Below, piece after piece: positions 1-7,739 of a DNA stretch of 64,000 bases. Every line of letters starts with the position of its first letter. The first letter of the stretch is position 1. The DNA lies in contig NZ_JAJISB010000017.1 of assembly GCF_021245735.1 (NCBI RefSeq), positions 1 to 64,000 on the forward strand, written 5' to 3'. The position numbers and the translations under genes are program-made. Source of the stretch: Brevibacillus daliensis (GTDB taxonomy: Bacteria > Bacillota > Bacilli > Brevibacillales > Brevibacillaceae). The notes under the pieces are model-generated. The model saw nothing but the letters and a program-made list of their open reading frames with translations. It ran no database searches and had not been told where the DNA came from.

Positions 1-1
1 G

Positions 2-70
2 TCGTTGAGAGCTTTCCCGATGGATAGTGCGGAGCGGGCAGTCCAACCCCTTGTGGGCGTAGACTTTTAG
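2..70 (+). pseudogene. Decayed C-terminal scrap of an IS66-type transposase (tentative)
   Basis: The frame starting at base 2 reads without a stop to a TAG at about 68-70 and contains MDSAERAVQPLVGVDF. This resembles the conserved DNNxAERAVRPxxxGRKN stretch near the end of IS66-family transposases. The expected KNW/LF residues and the rest of the C-terminus are absent. The match rests on about 16 residues and the window edge cuts off anything further left, so this is a weak call. Confidence 0.35.
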
Positions 71-217
71 CGAAGGGTGAAAAGAGAAGCTGGTTTTTTC
101 CACTAAAGTAGGATCAAGGCAATCCTTAAAAATCCCAGCAAGGATTGGATTTTATCAACATAATCATGTACAGTCATATCAATGATAAAGAAATATACGG
201 ACAAACGAGGTTACGAT

Positions 218-1663
218 ATGACAGAAACAGGCTTCAGTCACTATAAAATAAGTAATGAAATTCTGCGAGCATTAGATGGCTTGGAATATAAAAATCCTAC
301 AGAAGTTCAAGATAAAGTAATACCTGTGGCTCTAGATGAGAAGGACCTAGTGGTTAAGTCTCAAACAGGAAGTGGCAAGACAGCGGCATTTGCTATCCCT
401 ATCTGTGAAAATCTGGAGTGGGCAGAGAATAAGCCTCAAGCACTGGTATTAACACCAACTCGTGAGTTAGCTGTTCAAGTCAAAGAGGATTTTACGAATA
501 TCGGCAGGTTTAAACGGATTAAAGCGACTGCGGTGTATGGCAAGTCACCATTTGCCAGACAACAGGCTGAATTAAAACAAAAAAGCCACGTGGTTGTAGG
601 AACTCCGGGACGTGTACTAGATCATATCCAGAAAGGGACGCTAGCTCTATCGCGTTTGAAATATCTTGTAATAGATGAAGCGGACGAAATGCTAAATATG
701 GGGTTCATCGATCAGGTAGGAGCGATCATTGAACAGCTGCCTACTGATAGGATGACTATGTTATTTTCAGCAACGTTACCGGAGGATGTGGAAAAACTAG
801 CGGAAACGTATATGAAAGATCCGATATACATTGAAATCATCGCAACTGGTGTAACAACGGATAAAATTGATCATGCCCTGTTAGAAGTAGAAGAGAGAGA
901 TAAATTTTCTTTGCTAACAGATGTTTTAACCGTAGAAAATCCGGATAGCTGTATTATTTTTTGTGGAACTCATGAACAGGTAAATCATGTATGTAGAAAA
1001 ATGGACGAGCTAGACTATCCATGTGACAAAATCCATGGGGGGATGATACAGGAAGACCGCTTTGGAGTCATGAATGATTTTAAAAGAGGAGAATTCCGAT
1101 ACCTGATAGCGACGGATGTAGCAGCAAGAGGGATTGATATCGAGAATATTACTCATGTCATTAACTATGATTTGCCAACAGACAAGGAGAGTTACGTACA
1201 TCGAACAGGCAGAACTGGACGCGCTGGTAACTCAGGAAAAGCCATCACCTTTATGGCACCAGATGAACGGGAAAAAGTAGAGGAAATTGAAAAGTACATT
1301 GGATTTAGCATAACTAAAATTGATAAGCCTTCCCTTGAGGAAGTTACAAGAAAGAAAGCCGCATTTGAAGAGAAGCTGGATGCAGGTCCTACACTAAAAA
1401 AAGATAAAAGTGCTGAGTTAAATAGTGAAATTACGAAGCTATATTTTAATGGAGGAAAGAAAAAGAAGCTGCGAGCCGTTGATTTTGTGGGCACCATTGC
1501 CAAAATCGATGGTGTAACAGCTGAAGATATCGGGATTATTACCATTCAGGACACGGCTACCTATGTGGAAATTTTGAATGGGAAAGGGTTGCTTGTCCTG
1601 CAAGAAATGAAGAATACAACGATAAAAGGGAAACTATTGAAGGTTCATAAAGCGAGAAAGTAA
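218..1663 (+). CDS. dbpA: DEAD-box ATP-dependent RNA helicase DbpA (YxiN type)
   Basis: ATP-dependent RNA helicase, 481 residues. Seen: the P-loop SQTGSGKT near residue 50, PTRELA, the DEAD box (VIDEADEML), SAT, and the C-terminal helicase motifs ARGIDI and [11 protein letters not shown] lysine-rich [11 protein letters not shown] stretch opens the C-terminal RNA-binding domain. Family knowledge: DbpA/YxiN uses that domain to bind hairpin 92 of 23S rRNA and acts in large-subunit assembly. An upstream in-frame ATG at 182 lacks a ribosome site, whereas GAGG lies eight bases before 218; length then matches B. subtilis YxiN. A terminator hairpin follows at once, so the gene appears monocistronic. 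Confidence 0.93.
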   Translation: MTETGFSHYKISNEILRALDGLEYKNPTEVQDKVIPVALDEKDLVVKSQTGSGKTAAFAIPICENLEWAENKPQALVLTPTRELAVQVKEDFTNIGRFKRIKATAVYGKSPFARQQAELKQKSHVVVGTPGRVLDHIQKGTLALSRLKYLVIDEADEMLNMGFIDQVGAIIEQLPTDRMTMLFSATLPEDVEKLAETYMKDPIYIEIIATGVTTDKIDHALLEVEERDKFSLLTDVLTVENPDSCIIFCGTHEQVNHVCRKMDELDYPCDKIHGGMIQEDRFGVMNDFKRGEFRYLIATDVAARGIDIENITHVINYDLPTDKESYVHRTGRTGRAGNSGKAITFMAPDEREKVEEIEKYIGFSITKIDKPSLEEVTRKKAAFEEKLDAGPTLKKDKSAELNSEITKLYFNGGKKKKLRAVDFVGTIAKIDGVTAEDIGIITIQDTATYVEILNGKGLLVLQEMKNTTIKGKLLKVHKARK

Positions 1664-1668
1664 AGGGG

Positions 1669-1695
1669 AGCCATTCGTAATGAATGGCTTTCTTT
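1669..1695 (+). terminator. Intrinsic terminator of dbpA
   Basis: Eight-base-pair stem AGCCATTC/GAATGGCT with a five-base loop, followed by TTTCTTT, beginning six bases after the dbpA stop codon. Confidence 0.85.
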
Positions 1696-1721
1696 GTTGT
1701 TCATAGATTTTCCTCGTAGAC

Positions 1722-1799
1722 TTACTTAATTAACTGATGCCGAAGCGCCAACACAACAGCCTGAGTCCGATCCCCCACTGTAATTTTCTGAAGAATTCC
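1722..1799 (-). pseudogene. Remnant of the HTH C-terminus of a LuxR/NarL-type response regulator
   Basis: Reading leftward from 1799, 25 codons end at a TAA and include LQKITVGDRTQAVVLALRHQ. This matches the last recognition helix of NarL/LuxR-family regulators (typically ILxKLxVxDRTQAVxxAxRxxLI). Nothing of the receiver domain is present, and a hairpin at 1805-1843 interrupts the frame upstream. It is a decayed fragment, not a working gene. Confidence 0.6.
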
Positions 1800-1804
1800 A
1801 TAAG

Positions 1805-1843
1805 AAAACAGGTTGCTTAGGTATTTTTAGGCAACCTGTTTTT
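1805..1843. terminator. Bidirectional hairpin terminator downstream of helD
   Basis: Perfect eleven-base arms AAACAGGTTGC/GCAACCTGTTT with a 14-base loop. The plus strand continues TTTTTATT and the minus strand TTTTCTTAT. It lies about 57 bases past the helD stop on the minus strand and is the likely helD terminator. Confidence 0.7.
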
Positions 1844-1845
1844 AT

Positions 1846-1890
1846 TACTGTATCAGAAAGCTTCTTCGAAAAGACTTCGATAGAAGTTTT
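1846..1890 (+). repeat. Dispersed repeat, copy A (internally deleted)
   Basis: ACTGTATCAGAAAG joins directly to CTTCTTCGAAAAGACTTC and ATAGAAGT. These are the first 14 and last roughly 28 bases of the fuller copy at 21124-21227 (read on the minus strand), with the middle missing. Keeping both ends while losing the centre is typical of small non-autonomous elements. Confidence 0.65.
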
Positions 1891-1899
1891 TATCACTAA

Positions 1900-4257
1900 T
1901 TAACCATTACAATCGTATGTTTCGGGAGATAGCCCTGTAAGAAACGGACTAACTCGACCTTTGTAATAAAGATGAAGCCCATGCATAGCCCGAGTACAAG
2001 CCGTATAGAACAACTTGCGGTCACTTTCCCTTCCATACTGTTCTTCTGAAGCATTGTAGATAATGACTGCATCAAATTCTACCCCTTTTGCGAGATAAGA
2101 GGGAATCACTACCGTACCTTTTTCAAAGGTAGCAGTATCTTTATTTATCAGGCGAATTTGGCAATCACCTTGTAAGACATCATAAGCTTCCTTACTCTCT
2201 TTAGCAGTTTTGCAAATTACGGCAATCGTTCGGTGTCCAGCTGCTTGTAGCTCTCTGATTCGTTCTTTGATTTTCCCCACATGATCCACTGAACTTTCAA
2301 TTCGAGTAAGGGTAGGCTTAGTCCCTTCACGATTAAAAGGTTCAATCATCTCCCCACCTGTAACAAGTTCACGCGTAAACTCAATGATTTGACGTGTAGA
2401 CCGATAACTCCGAGTAAGGTCGATTGTCTCTGTTTGCTCTGCTCCAAAGAACGAGGATAACTGTGAAAGGTCAATGCTACTGGCGGAAGCATGGGCAAAA
2501 ATCGTTTGATTTACATCGCCTAGTATGGTCATTTTACTGTGTGGAAACAATTTCTGGATGAAAGCGAGCTGGAAAGGAGAATAATCCTGTGCTTCATCAA
2601 TGAACACATGTAAAACGGTTGTATTCGTCTGAAAACCCTCAATCAACTCTTTCAAGTACAAGTAAGGAGTTGCATCCTCATAGGCTAACTCAGAGCGATC
2701 CAGCTTTTCAATTGTTTGAGCGCAAATAGCTGCCCACTGTTTGGGAATATCCGTTTCAGGTAACAAACGAGATAAATACTCGGGATCTTGAAATAACTGA
2801 CGATAAATACGAGGTATATCAACATATTTAAATCGTTTTACAGCTGTCCGTATTGGTTTAAAGCGTTTGTTTACAATCATGGAACCAAGTAGCTTCTGCT
2901 CCATTGCGAAGTCATCGAAGGTATTACCCTTTAGACGATTCCTTTTGCGAAGTTCCTCATATGCCTGTTGGTACGCATCTTGATTGAGCAATTGGACTTC
3001 ATCTTCTACCCATGATCTTTTTCGTTCGAGAAGAGCCAGCTTCTTTAATTGGATAAGCATGGATTGCGTAAGTAGTCTCATGCGATTGGGAATTGGTAGA
3101 GAAGAATCCCAGGAATAAAATTTCTCCTTCATATGCTCAGAGGAAAGGAGGGTAGCACCTCTGAATGTAATATCTTTAAAAAGTAAGCCTTCCCGTTTAA
3201 GCCTTTCCACGTACTGTTTGATGGCTTGTAAAAATGAGAGAGAGGCTTTAAAACGAATTCCTTCCATGCGTGCAGCGTACTCAGGTTCATGCATAGCTAT
3301 ATGCATATACTCGAGTTGAGTGAAGGGATCTTCGATGCGAAATGTTTTTCCAAGTCGTTTCTCTACATAATCCTGGTAGGTAGTCTGTTGCATGTTTTCC
3401 TCACCAAGCTCGGGTAGCACGGTGGATACATAGCTGTTGAACATGGAATTGGGGGAGAACAAGACGATTTGATCAGCACGGAGCATTCCTCTGAAACGAT
3501 AAAGTAAATATGCGACGCGTTGCAAGGCGGCCGATGTTTTTCCACTTCCAGCAGCTCCCTGTACAATCAGCACTTTGCTTTTTTCATTGCGAATAATACG
3601 ATTCTGTTCTTTTTGAATGGTGGAGACAATGCTTTTCATCTGCGTAGTTGCTTGTTTACCGAGCACCTCCTGTAACATTTCGTCGCCAATGGTAACACCG
3701 GTATTAAACATACTGCGAATCTGTCCGTCTCGGATGATGAATTGGCGTTTTAATTCCATGGTTCCGTTTACTGTGCCGTCTGGTGTCTCGTATTGCGCTG
3801 GACCGGGTGGATAATCGTAATAAAGACTGGATATGGGGGCACGCCAATCATATACCAGCCAGTTTTCTTCGCTTTCATCCAGTAGGGAAGCTACGCCTAC
3901 GTAAATGGGTTCTATAAGTTGATTGATGTCGTTCTCATGAAAATCAATACGCCCAAAATAGGGAACCTGCTTCAGTTTCCGCAATGCGATAAGTTGTTTG
4001 GTAGCATGCTGATGGGTGCGTTCTCGTTCTGACAGTAGTTCCGCTTGCTGTTTCATGCTGGCATACGTATCAGCAGCCTCACTGTGATCATCAAAATTGA
4101 CAGTGACATCATCCCAGAAGTTCTTGCGGATCTCCACAATGTCTTCCTTCAATCCGCTAGTATGCTGATCGAGTGATTCCATTTGTTTATCAATTTGATC
4201 GATCACCATGTCTACCCGCACTTGTTCTTCTCGCCAATCTTGATCAACTTTACTCAT
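1900..4257 (-). CDS. helD: HelD-type UvrD/Rep-like ATPase, RNA polymerase recycling factor
   Basis: 785 residues, close to B. subtilis HelD (774). Seen: a charged N-terminal coiled-coil (residues 1-100), a YDWRAPISSLYYD segment near 136, the P-loop GAAGSGKT at 234-241, a DEAQDYSPFQ Walker B segment, and C-terminal superfamily-1 motifs (SYRSTRQI; GVEFDAVIIYNA; YTACTRA). Family knowledge: HelD uses ATP to pry stalled or nucleic-acid-bound RNA polymerase open and recycle it. The ATG is preceded by AGGGGCGA. Repeat copy B sits directly upstream, so the helD promoter must lie in or beyond that repeat. Confidence 0.9.
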   Translation of the reverse strand: MSKVDQDWREEQVRVDMVIDQIDKQMESLDQHTSGLKEDIVEIRKNFWDDVTVNFDDHSEAADTYASMKQQAELLSERERTHQHATKQLIALRKLKQVPYFGRIDFHENDINQLIEPIYVGVASLLDESEENWLVYDWRAPISSLYYDYPPGPAQYETPDGTVNGTMELKRQFIIRDGQIRSMFNTGVTIGDEMLQEVLGKQATTQMKSIVSTIQKEQNRIIRNEKSKVLIVQGAAGSGKTSAALQRVAYLLYRFRGMLRADQIVLFSPNSMFNSYVSTVLPELGEENMQQTTYQDYVEKRLGKTFRIEDPFTQLEYMHIAMHEPEYAARMEGIRFKASLSFLQAIKQYVERLKREGLLFKDITFRGATLLSSEHMKEKFYSWDSSLPIPNRMRLLTQSMLIQLKKLALLERKRSWVEDEVQLLNQDAYQQAYEELRKRNRLKGNTFDDFAMEQKLLGSMIVNKRFKPIRTAVKRFKYVDIPRIYRQLFQDPEYLSRLLPETDIPKQWAAICAQTIEKLDRSELAYEDATPYLYLKELIEGFQTNTTVLHVFIDEAQDYSPFQLAFIQKLFPHSKMTILGDVNQTIFAHASASSIDLSQLSSFFGAEQTETIDLTRSYRSTRQIIEFTRELVTGGEMIEPFNREGTKPTLTRIESSVDHVGKIKERIRELQAAGHRTIAVICKTAKESKEAYDVLQGDCQIRLINKDTATFEKGTVVIPSYLAKGVEFDAVIIYNASEEQYGRESDRKLFYTACTRAMHGLHLYYKGRVSPFLTGLSPETYDCNG

Positions 4258-4273
4258 AGAATCGCCCCTTTTT

Positions 4274-4360
4274 TACTGTATCAGAAAGTATAAACTGCGA
4301 AGCTTCTCAGCCTGATATGCATGAAAAACATCCGCTAAGGAAAGAACAGGTTTTTCGAAT
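4274..4360 (+). repeat. Dispersed repeat, copy B
   Basis: 85 bases starting ACTGTATCAGAAAGTATAAA and containing GCATGAAAAACATCC align without gaps to the minus strand of copy C (21124-21227); I count 68 of 85 identities by eye. It abuts the helD ribosome site and is in inverted orientation to copy C at the far side of the 4.6-21.0 kb locus. Confidence 0.75.
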
Positions 4361-4397
4361 GTATCTCAAAAAAATCAACTACTGCCTAAAAAAAGAT

Positions 4398-4427
4398 TTG
4401 ACATCATGGCATGTTTCGTTATATAAT
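4398..4427 (+). promoter_or_regulatory. Consensus sigma-A promoter pointing right, with no gene in front of it
   Basis: TTGACA at 4398-4403, 18-base spacer, TATAAT at 4422-4427 (or TATATA with a 16-base spacer). This is among the best promoter matches in the window, yet the next downstream feature on this strand is a terminator about 110 bases later, and the only adjacent gene runs the opposite way. Confidence 0.65.
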
Positions 4428-4433
4428 TAAATT

Positions 4434-4567
4434 GGGAAATACTAATCAAAATATTAAATTAACGATAACCAATCTTTATATTATCACGATGTTTATTTGA
4501 TTTCAACCGATTGATTAATTTTCTGATGAATATAAAACGGAGATGCCTTGGGCACCTCCGTTTTTTT
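4434..4567 (+). ncRNA. Candidate small RNA of about 130 nt
   Basis: Inferred from a consensus promoter (4398-4427) followed by about 100 bases without a plausible ORF and a strong terminator whose U-run is on this strand. No homology was recognised. If the terminator leaks, the transcript would run antisense into the 3' end of the SH3-protein gene. Confidence 0.4.
4536..4567. terminator. Bidirectional intrinsic terminator of the SH3-protein operon
   Basis: Arms CGGAGaTGCC/GGCAcCTCCG with a three-base loop. The plus strand is followed by seven T and the minus strand by TTTTAT. On the minus strand it lies about 70 bases past the stop of the SH3-protein gene. Confidence 0.8.
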
Positions 4568-4633
4568 GTGGTCTTTCGATATCCAACCAGACCGATATAT
4601 CGTTTTCTGAATTAAATCCTTGTAAAAAACCAC

Positions 4634-6448
4634 CTATTGCTCCACACTGCCTCCGGTATCTCGAATCCAGCCATCTTTACCATCAAATGAAATTTGATAC
4701 CATCCGTCTTTCTCAGCGATTTTCTTTATGGAAGTATTCTTGGCTAGTTGACCGATAACTTCAAAGGTTTCTCCTGGGCCAGCATAAACATTCATCATAC
4801 CTGCATCAGAAGCATGTTCACCTGTTGTTTCTGTGGCATCTTTAGATGGAGTAGAAGGCTCTGTCCCAGGGATCTCGGAATTATCCAGAGGATCTGCTGG
4901 GTTCTCTAGACTTTCCTCGTCTTTTATAAGAGGTATAGAATTATTTTCATCGTATTCCAGCCCGGTATCTTTGAGATTGAAGTAGGCACGTTCATTTTCC
5001 CCTGTACCTTTTGGATTATCCACGACTACATTATTCAGACCTTCAATGGCAAAGCTGTCTCCCTCAATTTCAAATCGCTTCACCCATTTGGATTCTGACA
5101 GATCAGGAACGAATCCATAGTAGGTGGACAAGCGCGACTCACTATCTGTTTCAACCAGAATGATGGGACTCTTTCTTTTTAAAGGGAATTCAATCGTAGT
5201 GAAATTTTTTATGACACGATTGGAAAACGAGTCATCTTCCAGGTAGACAACTGATTTGTCTGGCATTTTTGCGGCAAAATGGATCAGTTGATCATCTTTT
5301 GAGAAGGCTGCCACAAAAATCTCTGAGTCCCATTTTTTCTCATCGGACATAACTAACTGGAATGTTTTATCAGGGTATTTCTCTTGTAACAAGCGAAGCG
5401 GTTCATGGAAGGTCCAACTTTCTTGCAAGCTAACGATCAACTCAGATGTATCTGTAACAGAGCGAAGACCTTCATAGAGAGCAAGTGCTTTTTCGAATTG
5501 ATTAGATTCCTCATATCGCTTTGCCTGACGTAACTGGGAATCAATATGTTGGTCAATCAGTTCAAGTACCTGTGAATCAGATGGTAAGGCATTTTTAATG
5601 TTGCGATAAGCGGTTGCTTTGGCACTGAACAAATCTAGGTCATTTTTCTGAATAGCAAGATTGATCTCGGTACGTGCGTATTTTTCAAGGAGCGTAGGAA
5701 GCCAATCTGCTTCCAAGTCCTGGTCGTTGTAGAAATTGATTCGTTTTGCTGTGGTGGATAAAACGTCCTCAAAGGATTGAGTCGATGCTATATCCTTAAA
5801 TTTTTTCTGATCGTAGGAACGAAAAACAGTAACAAATTCCTGCTCTTTCTTTTTTTCATCTCCAAAATACTCAGCAGGAACGGCAGCGAAAAAGAGGATC
5901 AATTGCTCCTCATCCTTATAGGTTTTTTGAGCGAGATTGGCTTGTAGAGACGCATTAATCTGCTCTTTACCTGTTAGAAAATACGCTTTTAGTTCTGCTT
6001 CCATTTTCAAGCGATTAGAAATATCGGTGAAAAAAGCAGAGGTGATCTCATCAGCCTGAAGGGAGCCTTTCTTCAAAAAATGGTAGCTATCATATACATC
6101 TACCATCAGTTCTGGATTGGTATATGTCTTGCCTGTCTGAATCTGTTCTGATAATACTTCTAGCTGAGTACGTGTATCCGTTAATGCAGACATCGATTCA
6201 TTCCAGATTTCATCACCATAACGAATGGTAGTGATGGCATTAGCCTGAGCAAATACTTCCTCAGCAGCCACCCAGTTTTTTTCTTGGTAATAAGCCATCG
6301 CCTGATCATATAAAGTAATTTTTTTAATACTAAATCCAATTTTTACGGAGAGAATGATCAATGCTATCGTAAACAGACCGAATAAAATATTGCGCAGTAA
6401 CAGTGAAGTTTGATAGTCGGACATTACTTTGCGTACGAATTGTTTCAT
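4634..6448 (-). CDS. Membrane-anchored protein with C-terminal bacterial SH3 domain
   Basis: 604 residues. One transmembrane helix (about 18-40) follows a short basic N-terminus, so the bulk should face outside. Residues 45-400 are helical and charged, with TPR-like pieces (AMAYYQEKNWVAAEEVFAQA; ESNQFEKALALYEGL). A Pro/Ser/Thr/Glu-rich linker (about 515-545) leads to a C-terminal SH3b domain with VYAGPGETFEVIGQL and GWYQISFDGKDGWI. SH3b domains usually bind peptidoglycan or peptides. It overlaps the upstream gene by four bases, so translation is coupled. As last gene of the leftward arm of the tubulin/vWA locus, it is a candidate cell-wall contact; precise function unknown. Confidence 0.75.
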   Translation of the reverse strand: MKQFVRKVMSDYQTSLLLRNILFGLFTIALIILSVKIGFSIKKITLYDQAMAYYQEKNWVAAEEVFAQANAITTIRYGDEIWNESMSALTDTRTQLEVLSEQIQTGKTYTNPELMVDVYDSYHFLKKGSLQADEITSAFFTDISNRLKMEAELKAYFLTGKEQINASLQANLAQKTYKDEEQLILFFAAVPAEYFGDEKKKEQEFVTVFRSYDQKKFKDIASTQSFEDVLSTTAKRINFYNDQDLEADWLPTLLEKYARTEINLAIQKNDLDLFSAKATAYRNIKNALPSDSQVLELIDQHIDSQLRQAKRYEESNQFEKALALYEGLRSVTDTSELIVSLQESWTFHEPLRLLQEKYPDKTFQLVMSDEKKWDSEIFVAAFSKDDQLIHFAAKMPDKSVVYLEDDSFSNRVIKNFTTIEFPLKRKSPIILVETDSESRLSTYYGFVPDLSESKWVKRFEIEGDSFAIEGLNNVVVDNPKGTGENERAYFNLKDTGLEYDENNSIPLIKDEESLENPADPLDNSEIPGTEPSTPSKDATETTGEHASDAGMMNVYAGPGETFEVIGQLAKNTSIKKIAEKDGWYQISFDGKDGWIRDTGGSVEQ

Positions 6449-7386
6449 AGAACTCCTTTAAAATCAGGATCAAAGGCATAATGTTGATCCACGTGTTTTT
6501 TAGTAGCTTCATATAAATTTGTCCAATCATATTCCTGTTCTGATTTCACTATTTTTGCAAGACGCAATACTCTCTCTTTAGGCAAGAAATCAATGACTTC
6601 AATAATAAAGTCTTGATAGCGATATACATTAGCTTTAACGCGAAGCGATGCACCGGCTACTTGACCAAGTATTTGATTGCCATTTTCGCGTTGCTCGATA
6701 TAAGGCATATATTTGATTACATACTCCAGAACAGCCCGATTAACCAACCATGGCTGAACTTTAAGAGCTTCGTGTAGATAGAGAATAAAATGTTTGTTAT
6801 AGTCTGATGGTATGAGCGTATCTAGCTCCAGATCCATATCTTTGCGTAAGACAAAGTGGTTCAGGTATTTGAGCTTTAATATTTTGATTAAATCAGAATC
6901 AAGGAAATAGCCTACCTCTCGAATTTTTTCATAGGCATCCTTTATCCGTTTTTCCTGCACATCGGCATCTATTTCGTCCAGTTGACGTAAGAGTGAATCC
7001 TTTATATTACGTTGCTCAGCCTTGAGGTGTTTTTTAAAATGGTATTCTTTTTCGTAGATGCCATACTGTTTCTGCATCAGTCCAAATAGCAAAAAGAGCA
7101 GGAGACCTCCACCACAAGCAAGAAGTAGTTTTTCTGTTGTATCGGCAAAGATTGCTGAGAGACAGGCAAATAAACCGATCCACAAAAAGCGAGTCTGAAC
7201 GTTTCGTCTCGTAATTGCCAGCGAAATCGTTTTAATAGGAACGAGAGTCTCTTCCTTATCACATATTGTGCATTCTTCATTCCATAAGATCGAATAGGAA
7301 TGGCAATTTTTACAATATTTTAATCGCTCGAAGGTATGCTGTGTCTTATTGGTTTTTCGAAATTGGACTCCAATTTTTGTCTTCAT
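6445..7386 (-). CDS. Zinc-ribbon membrane protein of the tubulin/vWA locus
   Basis: 313 residues. The N-terminus carries a CxxC-x10-CxxC zinc ribbon (Cys 25, 28, 39, 42), followed by two closely spaced membrane helices (about 67-81 and 86-104) and a roughly 200-residue soluble helical region rich in Lys/Glu. With two helices, both soluble parts would be cytosolic. The ATG overlaps the stop of the 48-codon gene upstream, and its own end overlaps the SH3-protein gene, giving a three-gene translationally coupled unit. No family recognised. Confidence 0.7.
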   Translation of the reverse strand: MKTKIGVQFRKTNKTQHTFERLKYCKNCHSYSILWNEECTICDKEETLVPIKTISLAITRRNVQTRFLWIGLFACLSAIFADTTEKLLLACGGGLLLFLLFGLMQKQYGIYEKEYHFKKHLKAEQRNIKDSLLRQLDEIDADVQEKRIKDAYEKIREVGYFLDSDLIKILKLKYLNHFVLRKDMDLELDTLIPSDYNKHFILYLHEALKVQPWLVNRAVLEYVIKYMPYIEQRENGNQILGQVAGASLRVKANVYRYQDFIIEVIDFLPKERVLRLAKIVKSEQEYDWTNLYEATKKHVDQHYAFDPDFKGVL

Positions 7387-7529
7387 CTTCGTTCATCCTC
7401 ATTGTTTAACAGGCTATGTAGCAGCTGATCTGTCTCTTCTAGCGCCTTATTTTTACGTTTGAACTGCAAAAGTTGGATCAATCTCGCTCCAAGCAATAGG
7501 AAAGCTATTCCGAAAAAAATATAAGTCAT
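7383..7529 (-). CDS. Small membrane protein, 48 residues, first gene of the leftward arm
   Basis: ATG at 7529 preceded by TGGGGAC about eight bases upstream. The product starts MTYIFFGIAFLLLGARLIQL, a single membrane helix, then a basic stretch FKRKNK and an acidic tail ending NNEDERR. Its TGA overlaps the next ATG (ATGA), which strongly supports translation. The helix followed by positive charges predicts the tail inside. Possibly a scaffold or regulator of the adjacent membrane proteins; no family recognised. Confidence 0.65.
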   Translation of the reverse strand: MTYIFFGIAFLLLGARLIQLLQFKRKNKALEETDQLLHSLLNNEDERR

Positions 7530-7739
7530 TATCTATCAGTCCCCATATATGCGATGTCGAAATATGTAACATAATAATGAACATCTCCGTATTACTAATA
7601 TAGCTCACTAGGTCATTCCCATTGATAGGTAGTATAATATAGAGGTAATCTTGTCATATTGTTAAGTTGAATGCAACAGTTCTCCAAATAAGAAAGAAAA
7701 GTCGACAATAAATAAAATTGGTAGTGGGGGTTCATAAAG
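7530..7739. promoter_or_regulatory. Divergent intergenic region of the tubulin/vWA locus
   Basis: The 210 bases between the two arms must hold both promoters. TATAAT occurs on the plus strand at 7633-7638 but its -35 position (AGGTCA) is poor. Nothing on the minus strand is convincing. Weak sigma-A matches suggest either an activator or an alternative sigma factor. I could not identify an operator. Confidence 0.4.

Noticed and set aside
1-110. Resemblance of the dbpA leader (GTGGGCGTAG, GTCGTTGAGA) to part of 23S rRNA domain V, the target region of DbpA
   Set aside because: Only two short blocks match and the spacing is wrong; an in-frame match to the end of an IS66-type transposase explains the same bases better.
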